A stretch of DNA of 64,000 nt from Ashinkailepas kermadecensis (lineage: Eukaryota; Arthropoda; Thecostraca; Neolepadidae), in NCBI GenBank assembly GCA_034440615.1, contig JAOTOM010005148.1, forward strand, positions 534,001 to 598,000. The letters are read 5' to 3'. Shown one piece after another: positions 24,561 to 38,300 of the stretch. The notes under the pieces are model-generated. The model saw nothing but the letters and a program-made list of their open reading frames with translations, searched no databases and was not told the DNA's origin. Numbering within the stretch: position 1 is the stretch's first letter; the number at the start of each line of letters is the position of its first letter. The position numbers were made by a program, and so were the translations under genes.

Positions 24561-27500
24561 TTTTCCCTTTTCTCCCTTCATAGCACATTTTACTATGTGT
24601 CCCCAGGAATGTCGTGGTGTTGCTAGCTTGCTACCTAGCTGAGGTGCTGCAGTGGCTAGTTCTACTAATACTTCATTGTGGCCTATCTGCGTAAAATAAT
24701 ACGGTTAAAAAAGATGCAATTATTTGTACTGAAGTAGAGTTATGGCGAATGACGACGTAGGTATCGATATCCTGAGGTATTCCTAAGTCGATTGCCCTGA
24801 CTTTTTGACAGGGGCCATAGGAAGGCCCAACATCAATCGAGCCTGTAATAGTGCGTGCAGCCAAGTAGCAAAGGCTGTTACATACGAAACAGGGGTCGAG
24901 ATTAGGAAAAAAATCCGGAATAGTTTGCCACAATCAGAGACCCACCGTGGCCTACTTTCACAGTTGTGAAATTACTGTTAGACGTATTTACGAGTATGAT
25001 TAGACCATTTGTGTCTCAATCCTCGAACTAGTTATAGTTTTAAGGTGATTGAAGTATAAAGATGAGCTACATGCTGTACTGAGGCCCCACCCCGGGAGCT
25101 TACCTCAGTAATCATTTCACTATTTCTCTTGCTTGTCATTATTAAATCATGAACGCCGGAACCCAAGGGCATGCAGTGGAAAAGTGGAAGTTATTATGCG
25201 TTTTTAACAAGAGTGCTTCTGCTACAGCTAATTTTTTTGTCATATGGCTTGCCCAGAAATGCTTCCTATGCCAAGTTTCCAGTGTTGTTATCGCTCGTCG
25301 GAAGCTCACCTAACCACAATTATTTAGCATTCATGGACAGGCACGCCCATATCTTGAGGTGGATGCTCCTCCCAGGTATGCGGATCTCCTACAAAGTGAA
25401 TAACTCCAGGTCAAAAATGAGCTACTGTTGAACAATCACAATTAATTGTTATGTTTAAAATTTCGTCACATCATGTCAAACAACTGGTCATTGTTCGTTG
25501 TTGTCATCCAAGGATGACACCTTTGATATTGCACCAGTAATATCTATTCAGATATAGCATTCAATGTGCTAATTGCATGGACCATAGGCACAGTCAGGAT
25601 TTCCTGAGGGAGGGGGGGACCCGACGACAAAAAGCTGCATGTCTATGGGACCGCTTTAGGCACGTTTCGCGAACATTTCTGGTTGGACATGGTGCAAATC
25701 CCAAAATATATCGTTTGGTTTGGTGTATTTTCTTGCATGTGGTAGGGGGCCCGGCCCCAACCTTGGCAGCGTCTCTGACATGCACACTAACATTTGAATG
25801 ATGAACGTGGACGCAGAAGAACATGTTGCGGCACGAACCAAATTCAAAAGTTTTCCGCATTCCCTTCAGAGCTGTTCCTCATGCAGATAGATCATAATAA
25901 ATGACTACGATCACACGGTTAACTGCGAGCATAACCAGCGCCTCAGGTTAGCTTCCAACAGCAAATGTCTACTTTGGAGGCAGACACGTCAGCGCATGCG
26001 GTGCAGTCACTCGGCCACACGAAAACTGGCCCGTGCTAAAATGTCTTGTTCCATCCAGCGTGCATTGCACACTAGATACTCGGCACTTCGCACTGGTGTC
26101 GATGCCCGCTGTCGATGCAAAAGTGGAACGTTTGGTGGACTTCACCGCTTCCGTCATTTGCACGTCCGTTTGCAACCAAACAAACTGTTCCGTGACAGAC
26201 GTGTTCGCCTGCACAGCTGCTAAGGATGCCTCCAGGTCGCCTGCCGACGACAGTCACCCTTCGGAAGTGTCGCTAAGAGCTCGAGTGGCCGGTCCGGCGG
26301 CGTCTCGCTGTCTCCTGTACTCTGTCCCACCCCTTCATATCTGGCGATCTGGGCAGCGGTCTGGCAGTCATCAGGTCCCAGATACCATCGGATGGGGTGC
26401 CCTCCTGTCCGAGCCTGCGCCAGACTGCCAGTCACGTGACATCTGCCCGGGGTGCGCGCGGAACCTGCCAAGCAGCAGACGAGCGGCCGGTTGGATGGAC
26501 ATGTGGACGATTTATGACCATCCTGGCGAGTCTGTGACATATTTGTGGCTACCTTCGTTAGCTTCGTCCACACCAAGTCTGTCGCGCGGTCCACATCACA
26601 CATGAACTTTCGGCAGTCGGAGGTCGGAGGTCAGAGGTGGCACGGATTGGCCGTCCCAGGTTGCCGGGGTCAGGGACGAACGCTCGCGAGTGGGGCACAT
26701 GACACGGACAATGCCAATGCGATGAGAGATCGGCGATATCATTAGGATCGCGATATAGCAGAGCCGGCAGGACACGCCCACTACAAGATGATCGTTCGTG
26801 AAACAGGCCGGCCATTAGCATTCCGACCTGAGGAGAGCATTAGCCCACATTGGCGAGCTTTGTTGAACTGCTTCCAGTCGCGAGCCGACATCTGCGGGCT
26901 TTGTTGACCTGTCACTACGTCTCGGCCCACATCTGCGAGCTTTGTTAGGCTGTCTCATCGAGTGAGTGCACCTTTCTGGTCTTGCTCTGTCTTCAGGTAT
27001 GCTCTACCGAGTTCGAAAGCGGATGTGGTGACGGAGTTCGAAGTGGTGGGATGACCACTGTTTAACTCACGCTGGGGAAAAGCGAATGAATAGACGCTGA
27101 ACTAATTCGAACACAACACATTGTACTTGAGAATTGCTTTGAAAACGCACGTGAGGGAATAGCACATGTTCCAGTCGACCAATGGTACTCAGCGTTTCCC
27201 ATGCTTACATTCATGTTGCCAGCTACCCATGCATAAGCACTTATGGTGGCTGAACTGACAATCGTTGGATACATTATTGTCATCTGCAACAAATTCACGC
27301 TTCTCACGGGGTTGCTGGGTAGGCATATATACCAATTGCAAGGTGTCAGGTGAGAGAAAGAGCACGCAGCACATACATGCTGAGGTACATGCGCTTGGCA
27401 TGGAGTTATTATGTAATACCATTGTAATATGACGACAAAAGAATTAATTGAACAAATTATGGAACAATAGAAAGTTCGGAAGGCGAGAGCTACCTAGAAA

Positions 27501-28570
27501 TACACAGACAGGACCACGTCACGTTTTAATTATGCACGAGGTTGAAATAATGATCTGAGACGAAGACCTAAATCTATTGATTTGGCTCGAAATCGTGTGA
27601 ACGGCTAACATCCCATCACCACCATGGAGCGTTTAAAAACTTTCGTCACCCGACGCCCGTAACTGTACACTGTAAAACAATCCGAGAATTCGGAGCTGTT
27701 GGTTTCGGTCGCCTTCTGTCATTGGCCGGGGGACACCTGGCATGACCAGGGTAATAGGAGCCCCAAAACGTGATCAGGTTGGGGAATGACACATGATTAA
27801 GTGGATAATTAGACCGAAGCAAATAATCGTACTGCGGTGCCAATGGCCGTCCCCTCTGCTGTCGAAAGCTGGATATTTCTAGGCTAACCGGTGATGCAAT
27901 GCGACAAATACGAGATCCGACCAAACTGAACCCTATGTCCAGCATACACCGCATTATATGATATGTGGCGGCAAATTACACCAATTTTGCTTTCACTGCT
28001 ATTCATTTTTTAGGCCATCAACATTCCTCCCTGGCCGGTATTATGGAAATGTTTTAAAGGAATCTGCACCTGGGGCTGGCTGAACAAAGTTTATTTGAAA
28101 CTCTTCGGGATGGCTCACAATATGAGGAACAGCTGGTGGCCGCAGCCTAACGAACACGTGCTTCTTGATGTTATCATAATTGGCACCTCGAATGAGCCTC
28201 ACATGAAGATGTGCTGTGCGCCGTGCCGCTCTCAGCAGCAATGTCGCAATATATTGCGGTCACTGTTGCCCTTATAACGGTGGGCGTCGATGAATGGGTA
28301 ATTACATGCACGGCATCGGCGACGTGGTCGCATATAGCTACCAAAAAACGCCGGCGCAACTAGATATGTGGAAAGTGTCCCATTATTTAGTCCGTAAGTG
28401 CGGAGGAGAATTATGCTATGCGACGGCATCGTGGGGCGATCTCTTCGTTTTTGTTGCATTCGATATGTGTGTTAGGTTGCCTATTCATCTCTCTGTTTCT
28501 CTTTATCTTTCTGCTTCACTCTCTTCATCGACTCATACTTCACTCTCTTCCACTCTTTCTTGCCTGAATC
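24561..28570. other. Gene-poor interval with one weak exon candidate and a 3-copy repeat
   Basis: A block with the pattern CACATCTGCGAGCTTTGTT recurs three times at about 50-bp spacing (26850-26950). Around 25970-26240 the minus strand has an open frame reading DLEASLAAVQANTSVTEQF after a CGGCAG that could be a splice acceptor. It looks protein-like but I cannot assign it. Otherwise no gene or element is recognised. Confidence 0.4.
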
Positions 28571-28574
28571 TCCA

Positions 28575-29001
28575 CATCTCCGCTTTCTCTCTCTCCCTCT
28601 CTCTTTCTCCTTCTCTATCTCCCCATCTCCATCTCCATCTCCATCTCCATCTCCATCTCCACCCACATCTCCATCTCCATCTCCATTTCCATCTCCATCT
28701 CCATCTCCATACCCATCTCTATCTCTATCTCCATCTCCATCTCCATCTCCATCTCCATCTCCATCTCCATCTCCATCTCCATTTCTATCTCCATCTCCAT
28801 CTCCATCTCCATCTCCATCTCTATCTCCCTCTCCCTCTCCCTCTCCATCTCCCTCTCACTCTCCATCTCTCTCTACCTCTACCTCTACTTCTATCTCTGC
28901 CTCTACTTCTACCTCTACCTCTACCTCTATCTCTGCCTCTACTTCTACCTCTATCTCTACCTCTACCTCTATCTCTACCCCTACCTCCCCTCTCCCACTC
29001 C

Positions 29002-29064
<63 letters not shown>

Positions 29065-29402
29065 CCCCCTCGCCCCTTTCTTTCCATCTCTCTCCATCTC
29101 CCTCTCCCTCTCCCTCTCGCTATTTCTATTTCTATATTTAACTCTGCCTCTATATCTGTCACTACCTCTGTCTCTATCTCTGTCTCTATATCTGCTTCCA
29201 TCTTTATATGTGTATCAGTCTCTGTGTCTCTGTCTCTGCCTCTGCCTCTGTCTCTGTCTCTGTCTCTGTCTCTGTCTCTGTCTCTGTCTCTGTCTCCGTC
29301 TCCGTCTCCGTCTCCGTCTCCGTCTCCGTCTCCGTCTCCGTCTCCGTCTCCGTCTCCGTCTCCGTCTCCGTCCCTGTCTCTGTCTCTGTCTCTGCCTCTG
29401 CA
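28575..29402. repeat. Graded pyrimidine hexanucleotide array
   Basis: A run of 6-bp repeats changes identity in blocks: (CCATCT)n, then (CTACCT)n-like, (CT)n, (CTCTGT)n, (CTCCGT)n and (CTCTGC)n. Each block differs from the last by one base. Long Ser/Pro, His/Leu, Val/Ser or Glu/Met/Arg/Asp frames (up to 407 codons) across it are repeat artefacts. Confidence 0.97.
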
Positions 29403-29514
29403 GGTATCCATGTATGTATGTATGTATGCGTGTGTCCAAGTATGCCCTCGTGGATACTTAAGCTTTCACCCTTGCCAATCATGCAATATATCCTATTCAA
29501 TATATGTAATATAT

Positions 29515-30180
29515 TAATAGCAAGAGGCCCGTCCACAACACACTTTCTTTTCCACTGACGGCTCCCGTACCAGCAATGGTACGGGCGCCGCCTGGTGTGG
29601 TGGGCCCGACACTGGTCAAACCAAATTAACACTTCATCATTCGGTATGCACAGCAGAATTAGTCGCCATACTCACTTTCCTCCAACACATCATTGCACAA
29701 CACATCACTACCCCTACTACAATATGCACTGACTCGCGATCCTCTGTTGACGCACTCGCGGACATACACAACACCACGCACCCCACTCTGCACGCCATAC
29801 GACACCTCTACCACGACAACCACGCACACCTTCATCTCACCCTCCTCTGGATCCCCGGACATAGGGGTATCCCGGGGAACGATCGAGCGGATAGTCTGGC
29901 CCGGGCGGCGATCGACCTCCCCACGAACGAGGGAGTTCCGGTGCCACCCGGGGATCTCCCATCCCTAACAAATAATTGATTTAAGAAATATACCCAGGCC
30001 TGCTGGTCACACAACACCACGCACCTACACGCTATCAAACGCACTCTCTCCAACTGGCCCTCCTCCAACCAGCACTCCCGTTTGAACGAGGTGGTGCTCG
30101 CCAGACTTCGCCTCGGACAAACCAATTTGGCACACAATTGTATTTTTTACCGACCACACCGCCCTCCACTTTGTAGTATA
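29515..30180 (+). mobile_element. Non-LTR retrotransposon ORF2 fragment: RNase H domain
   Basis: The frame shows a ribonuclease H domain with its catalytic residues: Asp in FFSTDGSRT (29545-29571), Glu in CTAELVAIL (about 29650), Asp in TICTDSRSSVDAL (about 29720), then LLWIPGHRGIPGNDRADSLA (29836-29900) with the last Asp. RNase H removes RNA from the RNA:DNA hybrid during retrotransposition. One in-frame TGA (29977-29979) breaks it. The frame then continues through NEVVLARLRLGQTNLAH and RPPLCSI, where it is cut at 30180 by the DNA transposon at 30181-35003; the rest lies at 35006-35197. No reverse transcriptase is present upstream, where the pyrimidine array sits, so the copy is truncated. 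Confidence 0.92.
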
Positions 30181-30193
30181 TGGTGCGTTCAAC

Positions 30194-30673
30194 CAGAGGT
30201 GCACAAAACGTCAAGAATGTCACCTACAAGCATTAAAACCCATAAATCTGTCACATTTCGAAATCTGTCACGCCGCAATCGAACCCTTTCAACTGTCACG
30301 GCGTATCTGTGACAGCCTGCTGCGCCATGGGAGCTGGAGCTGGCTGCTTGCAGCCGATATTGTGCACCGGGATCTGTCCCAAAAGAGTTAGCGCTGCCAA
30401 ATGTCCTGTTCCGAAATTGCAGTGATAACTTACCGAAATATAAGCGAATAGTTTGTGAAATAACCAAAAATATACTGTACATGAAATATTTTTGCGTCAA
30501 AATGTCTTTCCTGAAGTGTCCAATTCCAAAATGTCTTTCCTGAATATATCTTCTTTATGTGGTGAATACCTTTCCTTCTTCGAATAATGATTATCTGTCA
30601 CAACAACGGCACAGTTTCAGCCAATATCTGTCACCTACGCTGGTAGACGAGTTGGCAGGTTTGTGCACCTCTG
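30194..30673. mobile_element. 480-bp hAT-like MITE nested in the long-TIR element
   Basis: Inverted ends CAGAGGTGCACAAA / TTTGTGCACCTCTG are flanked by an exact 8-bp duplication CGTTCAAC (30186-30193 and 30674-30681). An 8-bp duplication with CAG...CTG ends is the hallmark of the hAT superfamily. Removing it restores the host element's left end so that it matches the right inverted repeat. It has no coding capacity and would need a hAT transposase from elsewhere. Confidence 0.93.
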
Positions 30674-30971
30674 CGTTCAACGACAGATCGACCAATAATT
30701 TTCAGATGTTACATCCCATAAATTTGTATTTGGGCCAAAATTGGTGTACAGGGAGTCTTGTGCTCTGAACACGTCTGAACAAGTTTTAGCCCGATCAGAC
30801 TAACGGTTTCGGAGTTATAGCCTCCGGAAGTATTTTGAGGTCACACAATGGTATCTTTGGCGATAGATATCTCATCGATGATGAAGGGAAAGTGTGACAT
30901 ATTATGTATGTTTGAGAAGAAAATGATTAAGGAAAACACATCCGTGATAAAATATCAACATTTCTCACATT

Positions 30972-31009
30972 TGACCTCGTGACCCCATGACCTTGTGACC
31001 TCGTGACCT
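30972..31009 (-). promoter_or_regulatory. Five-unit TGACCY array, 8-bp phase (left TIR)
   Basis: TGACCT or TGACCC starts at 30972, 30980, 30988, 30996 and 31004, each exactly 8 bp apart. This is a run of nuclear-receptor half-sites (AGGTCA on the minus strand) as direct repeats with 2-bp spacers. It is the mirror counterpart of the array at 34659-34704. Binding is inferred only. Confidence 0.6.
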
Positions 31010-31557
31010 TCTGTGACCCCTAACCCATTGAAATTGATAAATTTGATGGCAGAAATGCAAACGGGCATGATTTCACTTTCATATGAAAACATGTGTTCTG
31101 CTTTTAAATATCCCACATAGGCGTCCGTTCTCCATGGTTTCTATGATTTTCCGATTTTCGGAACGGACGGATTTCGGGTAAGTTGTCTCCCATTGGAAAG
31201 CTACGCGGGATCGAACAATGAAATAAAAGGGGTGATGTAAAAACGTTTGCTGAACACAAAATATTAAAACGTATTGATGTAAGTCTTATAGCTTGCCTTA
31301 ATAAACTTCACAAAGTTCAAGGTCGCCCATCAAGGATAGGTTGGGTATTGTAGTTTATGGGCACCTGGACTGCGTCCATCATGCAGCGCCCATATCATCA
31401 TCAGTCAAGCAATGGCATATGCACGAAGGTCAGTCGACCAGACAACTGCATGTGAAGGGGTCGATGTGCGTGTGACATGCCGTGCTACGATCCTCATTTT
31501 GTTAGGTGTAAATCCGTCCCGATTGAACAATTGATGACTCGTCCCCTAATATTTCCC

Positions 31558-32095
<538 letters not shown>

Positions 32096-32264
32096 GCGGT
32101 GCGTCCAAAGCGACGCCTTCGCTCATGAATAGGTCGGCTGCAGGCAATCAGTACGTGCCGCACTGACAGTGCAACATGGCACCTTGGATACAGCGGACTA
32201 CCACCGCCGGACAGAGGGTATTACCGATAGGTCATCCATAGGTTTATTTACGCATGACGACATA

Positions 32265-33015
32265 ATTTTACTTCGCAATATCTGATGGTCTGGTAATGGA
32301 AACATCTGATCATGCTGGCTTCACAACAGGAAGTACAATTATACTTTCATGCTACCTGTAGGCATCATTTGCATGGACGTACAGTCGAATCCCTATCATA
32401 ATGCAAACACATGCGTCTTTGTCACGATGTACATAACGTGTCCCGGAAAACATGAACCTTTTTACAAGCTTCCTGTGATGTCATTGTTCACGTTTTGGGC
32501 ACTCCCTGTATATTGCACATTACTGCACATCACTGCACTGCACTAAGCAATGCACAATCGAACAACGATGGGACAGAACAACGAATTATCATCAGATGAT
32601 GAGAACTTGTTTTTCCAACTTACACATTTGTAGGTCTCCAATGCAGCTCTTTTAGCTTCCTTAACAAGGGTTGAACAATTTATGATCACCATAGTGTCGT
32701 AACGTATTTCCGTGTAGCGGCGCACTTTTACTTCAGAACATCTGATAGTTTCTTACAGCACGTACTGAATGCCAAAAATGACAACGATACAGTCTGACCA
32801 TATTCGACCATGCTAACATCACAAAAAGAAGTACAATTATGCTTTATTTCCACCTGCAGAGCATCATTTATATGGACGTACAGTCGAACACCTATTCCAA
32901 GCCACTATTTGCTGTCACAGTGCACGTAGGCTGTACCCGGAAACTTCATTTTCACAACCTTCATGTGACTTCATTATTCACATTCTTGATACACTGCTCA
33001 TGTGGACATTCCACA
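32265..33015. repeat. Diverged direct repeat inside the 4.8-kb element
   Basis: Two copies (about 32265-32545 and 32725-33015) share TTTTACTTC, ATCTGAT, AAGTACAATTAT, a block around ATGGACGTACAGTCGAA and a CCCGGAAA...CTTC...GTGA.TTCATT.TTCAC stretch. Spacing is about 480 bp. This suggests an old internal duplication. No coding role is seen. Confidence 0.75.
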
Positions 33016-34658
33016 TGGGGCACTGTGCTGCACAATGGTACATATATTAGGAAAATGAAAGCAGATCAAACGGCGTCGGTTTGGTTTGCAATAACCCAAT
33101 CGTTACAAACGGCGTCGATTTCGAAGTTCGCCGAAACCGAATTTTGGTGGTGAACATGGAATCTGGGGCCATGGGCACCTTAAGAATTGTCAAAATATTA
33201 TCTGAAATTCCGGAAAAAAGACATTCTGAACGTTGTATTTTTGGGCGATGGGTGACATAGGACGTTTTCAAGTCGTTTGCTGTGATTTCTGGTCACTGCA
33301 ATGCCTAGCACGGCATCAAATCTGGTAATAAAGCGGGGCTGGTAATAACAGCTTGGAATTCTGGAAATGGGTTTTTGAGATAGCAAATATCAATTGACAG
33401 ATGATTTTAAGGTGGCATCTGAAACAGCTCATCCTGGCGCATCGCTTTGATCCAGGATATATTTTTCAATCTGTAAAAGTGTTTTTCACGAGTTAATTTT
33501 GAAATTGCATGTGCATTCAAAAATTTGTAGAGTTTGGAATATGTCATATTTCAGGGACTTCTCAACAGGTACAGATAGCCAGCAGCCAACGGAACATATG
33601 TTCTTTGATGGAAAGTCAATGTTGAGTTCAAACATTTCCGCAAAATGAATTTTACATATTTGTCGATTTTGGCATGTTTTGTTCTTCTAAGCGTGCCAGT
33701 GTTCCGAGTTTTGTTTGCATCAAGTTTCCCGTCGGTGTATCCTTTTCATTCTTTTCATTTCTGACGCTGATTATGAAAAAAATCACGGCGTCATCTTTCC
33801 ACCAGGCGTTTTCGAAAACTGATTCGTACACTGCTCCGGCTCTGCCAAGCCTGTTATCGTTTCCTTCCCGATGTCAACACCTCTGTTGTCCGCCGTCATC
33901 AACGCCTATATCTCCCTCGGAACCGCCACCAGGCTGGAGAGTATTGAGCTATGCACGGATGGGGAGTACGGATATATGTACGAAGTACGGATGGGATGGG
34001 AGGGAAGACATACGCGAGACAAACACCTCGGCTTTTATTTGCCTTTAACACATAGCCATCAGCAATCCACAGAGACGCAGAGCTTTTTCTTCAGCACAAA
34101 ATGGTAAACCTGCCTAACACTTGATCGCTGACACAAAGTGATCCTTATGTTTGTTATAGGTACCTACCTACCGCGCCAGATGCAATATGTAGGTAATAGA
34201 ACTTTATGCAGAAGGGTCGGGTTGCGTTATTTCCATGTTTGATGTTATTCAATACATATCAGTTGTTCCGAAGTATAATTGCATCGCTACGCATAAATAA
34301 ACCCATAGGTGACCCATCGCTAACTCGTGACCTTGAAATTTGTGATGCTTTTTAAGGGAAACCCTATAAGATCTACATTAAGAAGGTAGGAGTATTTTTA
34401 TCTTGTGAAAACGTTTTCCAATCACATGTCCGTATGCCATTGTTCTACCTCATGTAGCTTTCCAATGAAAGAAAGCTTGCACGAAATCCGTCCTACCCGG
34501 AAAACGCAAAATCGCCAAAAGTCATGACGAGCGGACTGCTATATCGGATATTTATAAGAAAACGTGATTTGTAAATTGTTTGTATTGCTCAGCGAAATCA
34601 TGCCCACTTTTATTTCCGCCGTCAAATTTGTCAATTTTGATGGGCTAGGGGTCACGGT

Positions 34659-34704
34659 AGGTCACGAGGTCACGAGGTCATGAGGTCACGAGGTCAAGAG
34701 GTCA
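34659..34704 (+). promoter_or_regulatory. Six AGGTCA half-sites in perfect 8-bp phase (right TIR)
   Basis: AGGTCA starts at 34659, 34667, 34675, 34683, 34691 and 34699 with 2-bp spacers CG, CG, TG, CG, AG. This is the DR2 arrangement known to be bound by some nuclear receptors (Rev-erb in vertebrates; E75 is the arthropod relative). In the transposon it may be a promoter or enhancer, or simply a short tandem repeat. The sequence alone cannot separate these. Confidence 0.65.
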
Positions 34705-35005
34705 AACGTAGGAAATACTGATATTGTATTTAGGAAATGTGTTAGTTGATCGTTTTTCTCCTGAAATATATATGATTTGTCACCCTTTGCCCTTCTTATT
34801 GATGAGGTATCCATCGTCAAACCAACCCATGTTATTTGACCTAAAAATAATGCAGGAGGCTATAGTTCAAAAACCGTTGGCCGAATCGGGCTGACATTTG
34901 CACAGCCGTATTCAGAGCGAAAGATGACCATGTGAGCTAATTTTGGTCTCACTAAAAAATTATGGGGTGAAGTGCATTGGTCGATCTGTCGTGGCACGCA
35001 CCATA

Positions 35006-35197
35006 TGTCGAGTTCGCATTGCTGTCTCCCATATTTTACTTACCTGTCCAGCATATGTTCCTCACCGTTGCGCCATTCTCCAGCATTTCACCAAAATCCA
35101 TACACAAATTTCGCTTCGGGCTCTCCTCGGGGATGAGGACCCGGCACTCCTCGAGCTACTTTTCCGCGTTTTACATGACACCAAATTTCTGAACTGA
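35006..35197 (+). mobile_element. Non-LTR retrotransposon ORF2 fragment: C-terminal zinc knuckle
   Basis: This is the other half of the ORF interrupted at 30180. It begins CRVRIAVSHILLTCPAY and runs to the stop at 35195-35197 (64 codons including stop). Joined in phase after removal of the insertion, the first Cys of LCSI supplies a C-x2-C-x7-H-x4-C zinc knuckle, typical of the C-terminus of RNase H-bearing LINE ORF2 proteins. The tail reads LLGDEDPALLELLFRVLHDT, also typical. About 150 bp of 3' flank follows with a short CATA-like end near 35335. Confidence 0.92.
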
Positions 35198-35339
35198 TCT
35201 GATTTATCCGTCACGTTACCTGGTTCAAGCTGATTTGATGTGAAGTTAAAGGCTATATGACACGCGTTACACTCCTCGTTAGCTATATGACTTCGTTACA
35301 CACGTCTTCCTCTCCGACGTCGTAAAATACATACATATG

Positions 35340-38300
35340 GGTTATTTCACACCAGGTAGGCAGGGACCGATCCAATTTGGCCAAAACGGACGGTTTTCCT
35401 TATAGATTGCGCTTAGGTTTTTTACCTACGGGTTTTCCAAGCAGCTTCGTTTTTCTCCTTCTCAGATTTTCCAAGCTTTAATTTAAACATACACCTACAC
35501 ATACAAGGTCGGGCCTGACGCCCACAACTCGCTCTGGGCGCCGGGCCTCCGCTTCGTTTCAGGTCGCAGATGGGCAGTGGAGCATGTTCGTAGGTTACGA
35601 AGCTACCCACCCTCCAAATGTCCTTCTGATTATTATGCAGATATGTATGTATGTATGTATGTACATGAACCTGCATGCCATGTATGCATCGACCCTTTGC
35701 GCCACGTCCCTTGTTTGCCGAAGTCTCATCTTTCCATTCTTGCTTAATTGATATAACCGGATGCCACATAAGCCGGATTAACGTAACCCTTTCCTTAACG
35801 TAATACATATCTAGCGGATAGCACTCTGCCTTTGCTAAATCAAAAATATCCTCTTCAACCATCTGTAGCTTGGAAGATCGAATGCAGTATGTGAACCTGA
35901 TGTTTCATGCATTTTGCTCTTTCAACGACGGGATGGACAATTATAGAAAGACCCAAATGCTACATAGCATATGCATGACCATTTGCAGGCATCACAACAT
36001 TTGAACGTTTGACGGGAAACACTACATTCCAAGATTAAAGGCTGTGATTGTGGAAAGGCACCCATAAATTGCTCCTCACCCAGATAGCCTGGCCGGAACA
36101 GGAAGAGGAAATATGCACTTAAATTTACGGAGTTGATCCGACCTTCAGAACAACATGCTCAAAACTGAGATCAGGCAGTACGAGTCTAGAAATGCAGAGT
36201 AAAACTGCCGAAGGAAGTAAAAACTGTCATCTTTAAGTGAGTAAAATGGTTGAACGAAGTTCACCACCAGCCATCTCAAAACATTGTATGAATCAGTTCG
36301 GATCGTGAAAGGTGGGTTCCAGCAGCTCCCCACAATCTCGACATTACCGAGCTCGATTATTGAATGGATACGAGTGTTGAAGTCAGCAATAGGGGAAGGT
36401 GACCTGAGCTCCCTCCCTACCATCACCGTCACCCGAGACGAACATTCGTCCAGCATCGGGTTCAGCTTCCTGAATCCATGCGACTCGTTTATATTTGTCC
36501 GGCTGCCACAGCAGACTTCAGATGGTATTTCGAGTGGTCAGTGGCTGTGCTGCTGCTAAAAATGGCTGACCATCGCACCTGACAAAGACGGGGTCCTGGC
36601 CGGAGCTGGAGCCTGGCCGGAACCGGCCGGACCCAGAAATGGGGCCAGAAAGATGTTCGACAAGTTCCTGGACCGTTCTCTAGGCCGGACGGGTTATCAC
36701 GTTCTGGGGTAATCATTTGTCCACGGGGATAAAATATACTGCACAATTCACAACCTAGCCTAGTAATCACACTGCAGCTGTGAAAGTTCATGCGGGCACA
36801 GTAGGATGGTAAACACGCGAATCTCTTAACAAGTACCTTGGACCGTGACGAGCTTTCTCGTTCCTTCGGGCACGCCGTCAATATATCTTAACCCTTGTGG
36901 TGCCGGGGTTGAACACGCACCCCATGAGGTTTTTCGGAGAGACCTGACCCGTTCAAGATATCAGTTTGAACATTGGCTTACCTTTTGACAATTGATACGC
37001 ACATATTTCTATTGGACAGACAAAGTCCATCCTCCCCTAAACCTTGAATAATTTAACATGAGCAGGATCACACAAAACACAATTTCAGATTAAGAATGCA
37101 AAGTTATCTGCATACATAAAAAGTAGCTTCCAGACATACAACTGTTAAATTTCTTACCCCTGCCCCAACAAAGCGCGGGGGTAAGATACTATAGGGATGA
37201 TGAGATGTAATATATATTATAGATAATTTTAGGTCTTAAGATAAAGGTATTCTGCCCGACTCCGCGTCTATTTTGTAATATAATGATAGCATGTGCGTAC
37301 ATGTAAACTGACAAGAATGCACAAGATGCATTTATTAAGATCATTATGAAAACACTACACTCAATTTTGCAAATATCCGTTCAATTTCACACGGTTTAAT
37401 CTGTAAATGGTTGTTCCTAATGTGCATGTGTATTAAGCATATAGTCCATTAGGTGTCAAGCGATATCAGTTCAAAACAATTCGACCAAGAAATGTGAGAG
37501 CAGTGGTCTTTTAAAGGCATCTTAATTTCTCCTCATTTGACTTCATGCGTAGGCCATTGACTTTTTACTCCTTTTTAAAAAATGTAGATGATGTCACTAG
37601 AAATCCGACACCGTCTCACACGAAGCAATCAACTCAGCGGTTTACGGGAATATCAAGGGATTCGGACTCCTCCCCCCCCTCCCCCCTCCCGACATATAGT
37701 CGCAAATGTTCATCCCCGCCAGAATAAGGTTCAACAGCGACAGATGACATTACTTCGATGGAACTTCGGGCTATGACAATGGAGTCGTGACAATCGCCAT
37801 GCATGTCACCTAGCAAAGTCCCACCGATTTTGAAGGTGCATCTAATATGGGCTGACTATGGGCTGACTGTGGGCTGTGTGCGGGTTGTAGTGGTAGACGT
37901 GTTCGCCAACGTGCCTCAGTTAATCATCGAAGTAATGCACTGATAAGCGCGCTACGACGTGGCGCGCTATCAACGCGCTATCAACGCACTATCAAGCGCA
38001 CTATCAGCGCGGCCTACGATCTGACTATCGATGGGTCAAAGGTCCGAACGATCAATGAACGCACGACCAGGCATGCGAGGGAGTCCATCTCGACTTCGAC
38101 TGGGAGCTCACCGCCATCTAGTGAGTGACGTATCAACAGTAGTTTGCGAGTTTCTACTCCAGGTGCCTGCAGTTGAATGCACTCTTGAAAAGTTCCAGAG
38201 GACCGTTCGTGGAGACGAGCAAGGGAAGCTGTAGATAGTGCATTGTCGAAAGGCTACGGCGAAATAAAAGCTGATGAATCGAACGTACCAGAGACGCTGG

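Noticed and set aside
28294..29632. 407-codon His/Leu/Ser/Pro frame and Glu/Arg/Asp frames on the other strand
   Set aside because: Hexanucleotide pyrimidine array; composition follows the repeat.
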